Source: Rhodospirillaceae bacterium
GTDB taxonomy: Bacteria > Pseudomonadota > Alphaproteobacteria > Thalassobaculales > Thalassobaculaceae
Length of the DNA: 60,637 nt
NCBI GenBank assembly: GCA_018401495.1
Contig: JAGYJX010000014.1
Location: forward strand, 1-60,637
Reading direction: 5' to 3'
Shown: piece after piece, positions 28,651 to 37,718 of the stretch
How positions within the stretch are numbered: position 1 is the stretch's first letter
How the letters are laid out: the number at the start of each line of letters is the position of its first letter
Translations under genes and position numbers: made by a program
Notes under the pieces: generated by a model
Database searches by the model: none
Seen by the model: the letters and a program-made list of their open reading frames with translations, nothing else
What the model was told of the DNA's origin: nothing

Positions 28651-29904
28651 ATGCTGCGACCCGAAGCGGGCCGAGAGGCCCGTCGTCGTCACTCTCTTGA
28701 CATTTTTCCGTCAGCCCCGGCCATCCGGCCGCCTCTCAGTCTCGTTCCCTCCGTGGTTCCGCCACGGGGCGAACCGACCGACGCGATCCGCCGGTACTTC
28801 GCCGAGACGCCGCACGACCACCCGGTCCTGGCGGTCGATCTGTCGGTGGTGGAATGGAACTATCGGGCACTGGCCCTGGCCCTGCCCGAGACCGCGATCT
28901 ACTACGCGGTGAAGGCCAATCCGGCACCGGATCTGGTGGATCTTCTGGCGTCGCTCGGCAGCCGGTTCGACGTCGCCAGCCGCGGCGAGATCGAGCTGTG
29001 CCTGTCGCGCGGCATCCCGGCCGATCGGCTGTCGTTCGGCAACACCATCAAGAAGGAGCGCGACATCGCCTTCGCGCATTCCGTCGGCGTGCCCATGTTC
29101 GCCGTCGACTGCGAGGCCGAGGTCGAGAAGATCGCCCGCGCCGCTCCCGGCGCGGAGGTGTTCTGCCGCATCCTGACCTCGGGTACCGGGGCCGAATGGC
29201 CGCTGTCCCGCAAGTTCGGCTGCACGCTCGCGATGGCCGAGACGGTGTTGTCCCGGGCGGCCGATCTCGGGCTGGTCCCGCGGGGCGTGTCGTTCCACGT
29301 CGGATCGCAGCAGATCGACCTCGGCCAGTGGGACATCGCCCTGGCCGAGACCGCCGACCTGTTCGCCCGCATGGACGACCGCGGCATCGCCCTCGACCTG
29401 ATCAATCTCGGCGGCGGGTTTCCGGCCCGCTACCGCGAGGACGTGGCCGGCGCCGAGGCCTACGGCCGGTCGATCCGGTCGGCGCTCGACCGGCACTTCG
29501 CCGGCCGGGCGATCACGACCATCGCCGAGCCGGGCCGCGGCCTGGTCGGTGACGCCGGCGTGATCCGCGCGGAAGTGGTGCTGGTGTCCCGCAAGGACGC
29601 CTCCGAGGACGTGCGCTGGGTGTTCCTCGACATCGGCAAGTTCTCCGGACTGGCCGAGACCATGGACGAGGCCATCAAGTACCGCGTGACCACCGACCAC
29701 GACGGCGGGCCGGACGGCCCGGTGATCCTGGCCGGCCCGTCCTGCGACAGCGCCGACATCCTGTACGAGAAGGCCGGCTACCGCATGCCGCTCGACGTCG
29801 AGGCCGGCGACACGGTGCTGATCCTGGCGACCGGGGCCTACACCTCGACCTACTCGTCGGTCGGCTTCAACGGCTTCCCGCCGCTCGAGACCGTCTGCAT
29901 CTGA
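28651..29904 (+). CDS. PLP-dependent ornithine/lysine decarboxylase (fold III)
   Basis: An intact 417-aa alanine-racemase-fold decarboxylase that makes putrescine (or cadaverine) from ornithine/lysine. The PLP lysine is in AIYYAVKANPAPDLVDLL. Further signatures are FDVASRGEIELCL, FGNTIKKERDIAFA, RKFGC, FHVGSQQ, LINLGGGFPARY, EPGRGLVGDAG and the C-terminal GPSCDSADILYE with the catalytic cysteine. The N-terminal 40 or so residues form a proline-rich extension beyond the usual start; a good ribosome-binding site precedes ATG 28651, so I keep it. The preceding structured leader suggests polyamine- or amino-acid-responsive control. A 14-bp hairpin follows the stop. Confidence 0.9.
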   Translation: MLRPEAGREARRRHSLDIFPSAPAIRPPLSLVPSVVPPRGEPTDAIRRYFAETPHDHPVLAVDLSVVEWNYRALALALPETAIYYAVKANPAPDLVDLLASLGSRFDVASRGEIELCLSRGIPADRLSFGNTIKKERDIAFAHSVGVPMFAVDCEAEVEKIARAAPGAEVFCRILTSGTGAEWPLSRKFGCTLAMAETVLSRAADLGLVPRGVSFHVGSQQIDLGQWDIALAETADLFARMDDRGIALDLINLGGGFPARYREDVAGAEAYGRSIRSALDRHFAGRAITTIAEPGRGLVGDAGVIRAEVVLVSRKDASEDVRWVFLDIGKFSGLAETMDEAIKYRVTTDHDGGPDGPVILAGPSCDSADILYEKAGYRMPLDVEAGDTVLILATGAYTSTYSSVGFNGFPPLETVCI

Positions 29905-29910
29905 CACGGC

Positions 29911-29941
29911 GGCGCGTTCCGGTCCACGACCGGGACGCGCC
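29911..29941. terminator. Hairpin between convergent decarboxylase and GST genes
   Basis: A 14-bp stem (GGCGCGTTCCGGTC with GACCGGGACGCGCC, one G-T wobble) encloses a 3-base loop, 6 bp after the decarboxylase stop and 13 bp after the GST stop on the opposite strand. It lacks T-tracts but is well placed to end transcription in both directions. Confidence 0.6.
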
Positions 29942-29954
29942 GGCCGCCCTACCC

Positions 29955-30599
29955 TCACCCGGATTCCAGCGGCGACCGCGTGGCGACGGTCGACGGCCGC
30001 TGGCGCATGCGCGCCAGCCAGCCGGCCACCCGCGGCACCTCGGCGATGACGTTGCGACCGATTTCGGTCTCGGCGAGGTAGATCATCATCGGCAGGGCGT
30101 GGGTGTCGGCCAGCGTCAGGGCGTCGCCCACCAGAAACTCCGCGCCCTCGGGCATCAGCCGGTCGAGCGTCTCCAGAACCCGCAGCGACTGGGCAACGCC
30201 CTCGGCGAGCGGCATCCAGCCCTCCTCGCGACCCCGCGCCTCCATCACGAACACCGTCCAGACCATCGCCGGGTAGCCGTAGGCGTCCATGATCCGCATG
30301 ATCTGCGTCATCCGGGCGACGCCCTGCGGATCGGTCGGTGTCAGCGGGCGTTCGGGATACGCCGCCTCCAGGTAACGCAGGATGGCGTCGCTCTCGAACA
30401 GCTCAAACCCGCCGTCGCGCAGCGCCGGGATCTTGCCGAACGGGTGGATGGCCCGATACCAATCGGGCGGCCCGCCCGGCTGGAACGGATCGACCTCGCG
30501 CAACACGTAGGGCAGGCGTTTCTCCTCCAGGGCCAGCCGCACCGAGCGGACGTAGACGCTGGCGGCGTACCCGAACAGTTCCATCGGCGGTCCCGGCAT
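29955..30599 (-). CDS. Glutathione S-transferase family protein
   Basis: A thioredoxin-fold N-terminal domain (MELFGYAASVYVRSVRLALEEKRLPYVLREVDPF) with the cis-proline GKIPALRDG and the glutathione-binding ESDAILRYLEAAYP, plus a helical C-terminal domain (LVGDALTLADTHALPMMIYLAET, with the N-capping box TLADTH). About 214 aa, frame intact. The start is ATG 30599, preceded on the minus strand by GGGAGA as ribosome-binding site; ATG 30584 (MELFGY) is a possible alternative. The catalytic residue is not obvious (S/Y near residue 13). Substrate unknown. It is convergent with the decarboxylase. Confidence 0.87.
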   Translation of the reverse strand: MPGPPMELFGYAASVYVRSVRLALEEKRLPYVLREVDPFQPGGPPDWYRAIHPFGKIPALRDGGFELFESDAILRYLEAAYPERPLTPTDPQGVARMTQIMRIMDAYGYPAMVWTVFVMEARGREEGWMPLAEGVAQSLRVLETLDRLMPEGAEFLVGDALTLADTHALPMMIYLAETEIGRNVIAEVPRVAGWLARMRQRPSTVATRSPLESG

Positions 30600-30677
30600 C
30601 GTGGTCTCCCAAGTCGGCGTTCGCCGGCGCGATGGTTTATGGTCCGGCAACAACAGTCTGATCGAGGAGTTGCGGCC

Positions 30678-30764
30678 GTGACCATCCTCACGCCGGTGAA
30701 CGATGCCGAGGAGGCGCTGCGCGGCCTCGGCTCGACGGTCGAGTTGGAGGGCGGCATCCGGTGA
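30678..30764 (+). CDS. Possible 28-aa upstream ORF coupled to the GntP permease
   Basis: A GTG at 30678 preceded by GAGGAG starts a 28-codon frame (VTILTPVNDAEEALRGLG...EGGIR). Its TGA (30762-30764) overlaps the GTG start of the permease (30761). It could be a leader peptide for translational coupling, or the worn 5' end of a longer former gene. No family is recognised. Low confidence because the frame is short. Confidence 0.3.
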   Translation: MTILTPVNDAEEALRGLGSTVELEGGIR

Positions 30765-32221
30765 CGGGTGTTCTCGGCATCGCCGTCGCGCTCGCCGTGC
30801 TGATCTACCTGGCCTACCGGGGGGTCAGCGTCCTGCTGCTGGCGCCGGTGTGCGCCGCGTTGGCGGCGGTGCTGTCCGGCGTTCCGGTCCTCGGGGCGTA
30901 CACGCAGATCTTCATGGTCGCGCTCGGCGGTTTCGCCGCCCAGTACTTCCCGCTGTTCCTGCTGGGGGCGGTGTTCGGGAAACTGATGGACGCGTCCGGC
31001 AGCGCCCGCGCCATCGCCCACGGCATCGTCGGCGCGCTCGGAAGCGACCGCGCCATCCTGGCCATCGTGTTGGCCTGCGCGATCCTGACCTATGGCGGCG
31101 TCTCGCTGTTCGTCGTCGCCTTCGCGGTGTACCCGATCGCCGCGGCCCTGTTTCGCGAGGCCGACATTCCAAAGCGCCTGATCCCGGGCACGATCGCGCT
31201 CGGCGCCTTCACCTTCACGATGACGGCGCTGCCGGGCACGCCCGCCATCCAGAACGCGATCCCGATGCCCTACTTCGATACCACCCCGTTCGCCGCGCCG
31301 GGGCTGGGCACGATCGGCGGCCTCGTGATGTTCGCCGTCGGGATCGCCTGGCTGCAGCAACGCCTGCGCGTCGCCCGCAGGGGAGGCCAGGGATACGGGG
31401 AGGAGGAGCCGCCAGGTGAGGCGGTGCCGCGCCGAAAGATCAGGGCGCACGCCCAGGGCGAGGGCTACGACGTGGTCGAGATCGCGCGGATGGTGCCGGC
31501 GGGCGGGGAGCCGGTCTTGCCCGGCTTCGCCGTCGCGCTGGCGCCGGTAGTCCTGGTGGTGGCGCTGAATTACCTGTTTGCCGCCATCGTGTTTCCAGCG
31601 CTCGACACCGGTTATCTCGCGCTGCCAGCATTCGGCGCCACGACCGTGGCATCGGTCAAGGGCATCTGGGCGATCATCGGCGCGCTGACGCTGTCGTGCC
31701 TGCTCATCGTGGCGTTGAACCCGTCGGTGTGGGGGAACCTCCGGCGAACGCTCGACGACGGCGCCAACGCGGCGGTCGCGCCGATTTTCAACACCGCCTC
31801 GCTCGTGGGATTCGGGGCCGTGGTGGCGATACTGCCGGCGTTTGCCGACATCCGCGACGCGGTGCTGGGAATGGCGCCCGGAAACCCGCTGATCTCCCTC
31901 TCGGTCGCGGTGAACGTGCTGGCCGGGATCACCGGTTCGGCGTCGGGCGGCATGAGCATCGCGCTGCAGACCCTCGGCGCGTCCTATCTCGAGATGGGCC
32001 GGGCGACAGGGATCGCGCCGGAACTGATGCATCGCGTGACCGCGATCGCGACGGGCGGCCTGGATGCGCTGCCCCACAACGGCGCGGTGATCACGCTGCT
32101 CTCGATCTGCCAACTCAGTCACCGTCAGGCCTATGCCGACATCTTCATGGTCGCCGTCGTGGGTCCGATCCTCGCGCTTGCCGTCGTGGTGCTGCTGGGA
32201 ACGGTGCTGGGTTCGTTCTGA
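30761..32221 (+). CDS. GntP-family permease (gluconate:H+ symporter-like)
   Basis: The intact 486-aa polytopic membrane protein has about a dozen hydrophobic spans: VLGIAVALAVLIYLAYRGVSVLLLAPVCAALAAVL, then a loop, then LGGFAAQYFPLFLLGAVFGKLMDASGSARAIAHGIV. The GntP motif segments are recognisable (TYGGVSLFVVAFAVYPIAAALFREADIPKRLIPGTIALGAFTFTM; PGTPAIQNAIP; GSASGGMSIAL; MHRVTAIATGGLDALPHNGAVITLLSICQLSHRQAY). A hydrophilic insert near residue 210 (RRGGQGYGEEEPPGEAVPRR) is longer than usual. GntP relatives import gluconate or related hydroxy acids; the substrate is not determinable. The GTG start overlaps a small upstream frame. Confidence 0.88.
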   Translation: MTGVLGIAVALAVLIYLAYRGVSVLLLAPVCAALAAVLSGVPVLGAYTQIFMVALGGFAAQYFPLFLLGAVFGKLMDASGSARAIAHGIVGALGSDRAILAIVLACAILTYGGVSLFVVAFAVYPIAAALFREADIPKRLIPGTIALGAFTFTMTALPGTPAIQNAIPMPYFDTTPFAAPGLGTIGGLVMFAVGIAWLQQRLRVARRGGQGYGEEEPPGEAVPRRKIRAHAQGEGYDVVEIARMVPAGGEPVLPGFAVALAPVVLVVALNYLFAAIVFPALDTGYLALPAFGATTVASVKGIWAIIGALTLSCLLIVALNPSVWGNLRRTLDDGANAAVAPIFNTASLVGFGAVVAILPAFADIRDAVLGMAPGNPLISLSVAVNVLAGITGSASGGMSIALQTLGASYLEMGRATGIAPELMHRVTAIATGGLDALPHNGAVITLLSICQLSHRQAYADIFMVAVVGPILALAVVVLLGTVLGSF

Positions 32222-32269
32222 CGCCGGTCCGCGTCGAGCAGGGCTTGGAGCCGCCCGAGGGTGCGCCGC

Positions 32270-32304
32270 TTGACGGCCCTCGCCCGCGTGCTAAGTCCTG
32301 CGCT
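32270..32304 (+). promoter_or_regulatory. Candidate sigma-70 promoter of rnpB
   Basis: TTGACG (32270-32275), a 16-bp spacer and TAAGTC (32292-32297) are followed by 7 bases before the first base of the RNase P RNA at 32305. This spacing is what a housekeeping promoter should show. Confidence 0.6.
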
Positions 32305-32760
<456 letters not shown>

Positions 32761-32817
32761 AAAAAGTCCGGCACCGTCGTTCAGCACTTGTTAAGCTGCC
32801 ACGGCTATCGTGCCGGA

Positions 32818-33396
32818 ATGGCCACGCTCCATGAGGTCATCGACGCTCCCGAGCACGGCGCCCTCTTCCGCTGGTGGCTGGAAGCGCGCCGCGGGCGCCT
32901 CATGCCCGCCCGGGCCGACTTCGATCCACTGGATCATCCGGCGCTGTTGCCGCGGCTGTTTCTGGTCTCGGTTGCCGGCGAGCCCCGGCACTTCCGCTAC
33001 CGTCTGTGCGGGACCGAAATCGACGAGCACCAGGGCTATCCGATGACCGGGAGAACGTTTGAACAGTTGTTCGCCGGTGAGTTGCTGCGTTTCACGGTCG
33101 AGCGATTCGCCGACACCGCCTTCAACCGGCGGATCAGCTATCACACCACGCAGTTCAGCAACGACAACACCCTCAAGGCCACGCAGTTCAGCCGCCTGCT
33201 GCTGCCGCTTTCGAACGACGGGATGCGGGTCGACACCATCATCGGCAGCCGGATCCGCGTCACCGGCGGTCGGCGCAGCTACGCCGAGTTGAGCGGCGAT
33301 GCCGCCGAGCGCTTGCGGTACGAGGTGCTGGTCGTCGACGCGAGCGACGCCGATCACGGCGAGGCACGGTCACCCTATCCGCCCCCTGAGACATAG
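32818..33396 (+). CDS. PAS_5-type (DUF1488-neighbourhood) PAS-domain protein
   Basis: A 192-aa protein typical of the alphaproteobacterial PAS_5 family: HGALFRWWLEARRGRLMPARADFDPLDHPALLPRLFLVSVAGEPRHFRYRLCGTEIDEHQGYPMTGRTFEQLF, followed by a beta-rich core and the conserved RLLLPLSNDGMRVDTIIG. These are single-domain sensors with no attached kinase; ligands and partners are unknown. The start ATG 32818 (MATLHEVI) is preferred over ATG 32788. Sits just downstream of rnpB and upstream of the PBP gene; no obvious cofactor-binding cysteine. Confidence 0.75.
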   Translation: MATLHEVIDAPEHGALFRWWLEARRGRLMPARADFDPLDHPALLPRLFLVSVAGEPRHFRYRLCGTEIDEHQGYPMTGRTFEQLFAGELLRFTVERFADTAFNRRISYHTTQFSNDNTLKATQFSRLLLPLSNDGMRVDTIIGSRIRVTGGRRSYAELSGDAAERLRYEVLVVDASDADHGEARSPYPPPET

Positions 33397-33468
33397 CCGC
33401 GGCGGCTGCAACCATCGGCGTGCCGACGGCGTTCCTCCCGGACGCCGCCACGCGCGAGACCGACCCGA

Positions 33469-35608
33469 ATGCGATCCGAGACTCCACCATCCACCCGTCC
33501 TCGACTGGTGCGATGGCTGCGCGGCGCCGCCCTCGTCGGCACCGGCCTGCTCCTGGCCGGACTTCTGACAGTGCTCGTCTTGTTGTGGAACCTCCCGCTG
33601 GCGACCGATTTCCGCGAGCCAACCCGTCTGGCGCTGGCCATCGAGGATCGCGACGGCCGACCGCTGGCGTACCGCGGAGTCAGTCCCAGCGGCACGCTGG
33701 CGCTGTCGGCCATGCCCGCGCATCTGCCGCTGGCCTTCATCGCGTTCGAGGACCGGCGGTTCCGCAACCATCCGGGCGTCGACGTGGTCGGCATCCTGCG
33801 GGCGACGGTGGTGAACGCCGGGGCGATGAGTTGGCGGCAGGGCGCCAGCACCATCACCCAGCAGCTCGTGAAGAACACCTTCCTGTCGCCGCAGAAGACC
33901 CTGACCCGCAAGATCCAGGAGGCGGCGATCGCGCTCTGGCTGGAGCGGCAACTGAGCAAGGACGCGATCCTGGAGCGCTACCTCAACAGCGTGTACCTCG
34001 GCGCCGGCGCTCACGGCGTCGACGCCGCCACCCGCCGCTACTTCGCCAAGCCGGCCAGCGAGGCGACCCTGGCGGAGGCGGCGATGCTGGCCGGGCTGGC
34101 CCAGGCGCCGTCGCGCACCGCGCCGACGGTCGCGCTGGAGACCGCCCAGGAGAGGGCGTCGCTGGTCCTCGACGCGATGGTCGAGACCGGCGCCATCTCG
34201 CCCGAGCAGGCCGCCGAGGCCAAGGCGACGCCCGCCACCCTGGCGGTCGCGCCGGTCCCGCCGGCCGGTGCCGCCTACGCCGCCGACTGGGCCGCGGCGA
34301 CTGTGCGGGCCGATCTCGGGGACCTCTCCGGCTCGCTCGTCGTCCGCACCACCATCGACCCGTCCCTTCAGGACCTCGCCGTCGCTCACGTCCACCGGAT
34401 CCTTGAGGCGGAGGGGAACAAGGCCGACGCCACCGAAGCCGCGCTGGTAGCGATGCGGCCGGACGGTCAGGTTCTGGCTGTGGTCGGCGGCGCGGACAGC
34501 GCGGCGTCGGAGTTCAACCGGGCGGTCCAGGCCCGCCGGCAGCCGGGCTCGCTGTTCAAGCTGTTCGTCTATCTGGCGGCGCTGCAGTCGGGTGTCCGCC
34601 CGGACGACCGGATCGACGACCGCGCGCTGACGATCGATGGCTGGAGCCCGCGCAACCACGATGGCCGGTTCCACGGCACGGTGACCGTGCGCGATGCCTT
34701 CGCCCATTCCTACAACGCCGCCGCGGTCAGCCTGCAGGAGCGGGTCGGCCGGGACGGCGGTGATCGATCTCGCCCGATCGATGGGGATCTCCGGCCAGAT
34801 CGATCCGCACCCGAGCCTGGCGCTCGGCACCAGCGGGGTCTCGCTGGTCGAGGTGACGGCCGCGTTCGCCGCGGTCAGGGCCGGCAAGACCCGGGTCCGG
34901 GCGCGGATCATCGACGGCCTGACGACGCCGGGCGGTCTCGGCGCTCGGCCTGCCCGCCGACGACCCGGCCGACGCGCCGTGGCCGCGGGCGGCGATGCTG
35001 GACCTGCTGCGCGAGACCGTCGAACAAGGGAACCGGACGCGCCGCGCGCCTGCCGATCCCGGCCTACGGCAAGACCGGCACCACCCAGGACAACCGCGAC
35101 GCCTGGTTCGTCGGCTTCGCCGGCGACCTGGTGGTGGGGGTCTGGGTCGGCAACGACGACGACCGGCCGATGCGCGATGTCAGCGGCGGCGGCATGCCGG
35201 CACGTCTGTGGCGCGCCTTCATGGTCGACGCGCTGAAGGGCGCACCGGCACCGGGCAGCCCGGCCGCCGGGCCCGGCATCGCCGCCGGCCCCAAGCTGGA
35301 GGGCCGGGCGGAGGTGGTCGACACCGCCACCCTCCGCACTGGGCGACCGGCCGGTCCGGCTGCTCGGCGTGGTCGGGATGGCCGGGTCGGCGGCGGACGC
35401 CATGGCCGACTACATCGGCGACCGCGACGTGCAGTGCCGGCCGGCCGCGGTCGGCCAGCACCGCTGCGAGGTCGACGGCTGGGACCTGTCGGAGGTGGTG
35501 CTGTTCAACGGTGGCGGCCGGGCGTCGCCGGACGCGCCGGCCGGCTACGTTCGCGCCGAGCGCAAGGCCAGGGCGGAGCGCAAGGGCATCTGGGCGGACG
35601 GCGGCTGA
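33469..35608 (+). CDS. Bifunctional class A penicillin-binding protein with SNase-like C-terminal tail (about four frame breaks)
   Basis: A PBP1-type peptidoglycan synthase. One N-terminal anchor (LVGTGLLLAGLLTVLVLLWNL) precedes the glycosyltransferase domain (EDRRFRNHPGVD, RQGASTITQQLVKN, LNSVYLGAGAHGVDAA). The transpeptidase domain has SLFK (SxxK) in RQPGSLFKLFVYLAAL, SYN (SxN) and KTGTT. Breaks lie near 34755, 34935, 35030 and 35340. After the transpeptidase core, the last 85 or so residues (PVRLLGVVG...CRPA...RCEVDGWDLSEVVLFNGGGRASPDAPAGYVRAERKARAERKGIW) look like a staphylococcal-nuclease-type beta-barrel with helix, an unusual attachment to a PBP. The breaks leave all catalytic motifs intact, so they are probably sequence errors. 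Total about 713 aa. Confidence 0.78.
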
Positions 35609-35612
35609 GGCG

Positions 35613-35822
35613 CTATTGCGGGTTCGTCCAGGCGCCGCCCTTGGCGTTGGACGGCGTGGGATTCTGACCGGCCGATGGGCTGCCGCCTTCGGTCTTGAAG
35701 ATCTGTCGGCTGTCCTTCTCGGCGCCCTCGATGGTGTTGGCGCAGGCGCCGAGCGCAGGACCCAGGGCAAAAGCCGCTGCGAGAGCGAGCGCCGCGCGCC
35801 GGCGCGCCGGGGTGATGGGCAT
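35613..35822 (-). CDS. Entericidin-like small lipoprotein
   Basis: ATG 35822 starts a 69-aa protein. It has a signal peptide (MPITPARRRAALALAAAFAL) and a lipobox ending in LGAC (cysteine at about residue 27). The mature start CANTIEGAEKD resembles entericidin EcnA/B-type peptides (CNTxxGAGxD). The remaining tail is short, polar and proline/serine/asparagine-rich. Entericidins are small membrane lipoproteins of uncertain role. Here it sits tail-to-tail with the PBP gene (stops 4 bp apart) and faces mraZ. Confidence 0.7.
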   Translation of the reverse strand: MPITPARRRAALALAAAFALGPALGACANTIEGAEKDSRQIFKTEGGSPSAGQNPTPSNAKGGAWTNPQ

Positions 35823-36059
35823 GGTCGGGACTCCGTTTCGGTCGGGTCGCCCGGGGTGTGGGCTTACGCGAAACGGCAACGCCGACGGGCCGGAGCGGTT
35901 CCGACCGCCGGAAATGGAACATACAGTGAACAATAAAACCGTTGGGGCGCGACGGCCGCTTCCTTTCAAACGCGTCGCTTGTTCTTCCGATCACTTCAGG
36001 ATCGATGGCGGAACCCGCGTTTGACGCGGATAAGCCCAAGATATGCTGTCGGCGTCCCG

Positions 36060-36088
36060 TTGACGCCCATATGGTCCCATGATATCCC
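36060..36088 (+). promoter_or_regulatory. Candidate dcw promoter overlapping the MraZ boxes
   Basis: TTGACG at 36060-36065, a 17-bp spacer and TATCCC at 36083-36088. The -35 is good and the -10 is weak. The spacer and -10 overlap the MraZ repeats, as would be expected for an autorepressed promoter. Not proven; a second TTGACG at about 36021 is an alternative. Confidence 0.4.
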
Positions 36089-36099
36089 ATACCATCCCA
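36065..36099 (-). promoter_or_regulatory. MraZ operator: four 10-bp-phased TGGGA/C boxes
   Basis: On the plus strand GCCCA (36065-36069), TCCCA (36075-36079), TCCCA (36085-36089) and TCCCA (36095-36099) recur exactly every 10 bp. Read on the minus strand this is TGGGA-N5-TGGGA-N5-TGGGA-N5-TGGGC. MraZ is known to bind such TGGG direct repeats with 5-bp spacers upstream of mraZ. It lies about 140 bp upstream of the mraZ start. The presence of four units, versus the usual three, is notable. Confidence 0.88.
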
Positions 36100-36237
36100 T
36101 GAACGAGGCGGGCCTTCCCATGCCGCACCGTTCGCCGGGCCGGGTCGATCGTCCGGCCGCGGGTCGGGGACGAGGAGGGCGATCGGGCCGACAGGTCGAC
36201 GAATTCAGGGCCGGACGTACGGCACGCGAGGGCAGCG

Positions 36238-36708
36238 GTGGCAGTGTTCCTGTCCACATTCGCGAACAAGGTCGACAAGAAGGGACGGGTCTCCGTTCCG
36301 GCGACCTTTCGCGCGGCCCTGGAACAGGAGAAGTCGGCCGGCGTGATCCTCTACCCGTCCTTCAAGCACCCCTGCATCGAAGGCTGCGGCGACGAACGGA
36401 TCGAGCAGATCGCCCAGTCCATCGACGCGCTCGAGGTGTTTTCGGAGGAGGCCGAGAACCTCCAGACCATTCTCGCCGACTCCGTGCGCCTGACCGTGGA
36501 CGGCGACGGCCGGGTGATGCTGCCGAAGGAACTCGTCGACTTCGCGGGCCTGGGCGAGACCGCCATGTTCGTCGGCCTCGGCAAAAGCTTCCAGGTCTGG
36601 GAGCCGGGCGCCTACGAACGGCACCGCGAGCAGAAGCGCGAACGCGCGCGCCAGTCCGGCGCCACCCTCCGCCTGGTGCGGAACGACGGTGGCGGGGGCG
36701 GGCGATGA
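36238..36708 (+). CDS. mraZ: Transcriptional regulator MraZ
   Basis: MraZ is an AbrB-fold DNA-binding protein that represses the dcw cluster in bacteria where it has been studied. The 156-aa product (GTG start at 36238) starts [27 protein letters not shown]. It contains the two hallmark DxxxR motifs, DKKGR (N-terminal half) and DGDGR ([15 protein letters not shown]), and ends in a basic charged helix ([13 protein letters not shown]). Intact. The four-box operator just upstream gives direct support for autoregulation. Its TGA overlaps the ATG of rsmH (ATGA). Confidence 0.95.
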   Translation: MAVFLSTFANKVDKKGRVSVPATFRAALEQEKSAGVILYPSFKHPCIEGCGDERIEQIAQSIDALEVFSEEAENLQTILADSVRLTVDGDGRVMLPKELVDFAGLGETAMFVGLGKSFQVWEPGAYERHREQKRERARQSGATLRLVRNDGGGGGR

Positions 36709-37718
36709 CCGGCGCCGGCCAATCGGACGACCGCGGTGCGCCGGGCGACCTGACGTTGCACGTTCCGGTGCTGCTCGCCCCGGTGATCGAAGCGCTGGCG
36801 CCGCGTGACGGCGGCCGCTACGTCGACGGCACCTTCGGCGTCGGCGGCTACACCCGCGCCCTGCTGGCGGCGGCGAACTGCACGGTCTACGCCATCGACC
36901 GCGACCCCGAGGCAATGACCCGCGCCGGCGCGCTGGCATCCACCAGCGGCGGTCGGCTGATCGCGATCGAGGGCCGGTTCGGGGATATGGACCGCCTGGT
37001 CACCGAGGCCGGCGCCGACCGTGTCGACGGCATCGCCCTCGACCTCGGCGTGTCGTCGCCGCAGATCGACGACGCCGAGCGCGGCTTCTCGTTCCGCTTC
37101 GACGGCCCGTTGGACATGCGGATGGAGAAGTCGGGGCCGAGCGCCGCCGACGTCGTCAACAACGCCAGCGAGCAGGAACTCGCCGACATCGTGTTCCACC
37201 TCGGCGAGGAGCGCCACGCCCGCCGGGTCGCCCGGGCGCTGGTGGCGGCGCGGGCCCGCGGCCCGATCCAGCGCACCGGTCAGCTGGCCGAGATCGTCCG
37301 CCGGGTCGTGCCATCGTCGAAGGCCGGCGGGATCGATCCCGCGACCCGGACCTTCCAGGCCCTGCGCATCCACGTGAACCGCGAGCTCGACGAGCTCGAC
37401 CGCGGCCTCGAGGCCGCCGAGCGGCTGCTGGCGCCGGGCGGCCGGCTGGCGGTGGTCTCGTTCCATTCCCTGGAGGACAGGCGGGTCAAGACCTTCCTGC
37501 GCCGTCGTTCCGGTCGCACCGCCGGACCGTCCCGGCACGCCGCCGCCGCCATCGCCGGGCCGGTCAGGGGCCCCAGCCCGACCTTCCGGGAGATCACCGG
37601 GCGGCCGATCGGGCCGACCGACGAGGAGGCCGCCCGCAACCCGCGCGCCCGGTCCGCCCACCTCCGGGTCGGCGAACGTACCGACGCGCCGGTGTGGTCC
37701 GACGGGGAGGTGGCGTGA
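36705..37718 (+). CDS. rsmH: 16S rRNA (cytosine-1402-N4)-methyltransferase RsmH
   Basis: Methylates C1402 in the ribosomal P site, a standard second gene of the dcw cluster. The intact 337-aa product has the SAM-binding [17 protein letters not shown], the DRDPEA acidic loop, [29 protein letters not shown] (the family signature), and [15 protein letters not shown] and [19 protein letters not shown] near the C-terminus. Start ATG 36705 overlaps mraZ's stop; the stop overlaps the ftsL ATG (TGATG, 37716-37720). Confidence 0.96.
   Translation: MTGAGQSDDRGAPGDLTLHVPVLLAPVIEALAPRDGGRYVDGTFGVGGYTRALLAAANCTVYAIDRDPEAMTRAGALASTSGGRLIAIEGRFGDMDRLVTEAGADRVDGIALDLGVSSPQIDDAERGFSFRFDGPLDMRMEKSGPSAADVVNNASEQELADIVFHLGEERHARRVARALVAARARGPIQRTGQLAEIVRRVVPSSKAGGIDPATRTFQALRIHVNRELDELDRGLEAAERLLAPGGRLAVVSFHSLEDRRVKTFLRRRSGRTAGPSRHAAAAIAGPVRGPSPTFREITGRPIGPTDEEAARNPRARSAHLRVGERTDAPVWSDGEVA

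Larger units (their letters stand above)
35823..36237. other. mraZ upstream regulatory region (415 bp)
   Basis: No gene is supported here. It holds the divergent control region between the lipoprotein and the dcw cluster, including the four phased MraZ boxes (36065-36099). It is less GC-rich than the flanks between 35890 and 36110 (many AT steps), then becomes GC-rich in the likely untranslated leader of mraZ. Confidence 0.6.

Noticed and set aside
36021..36046. Alternative mraZ promoter with TTGACG near 36021
   Set aside because: The best -10 (TATGCT) is only about 15 bp away; the downstream pair overlapping the MraZ boxes has better spacing, so this is kept only as a fallback.
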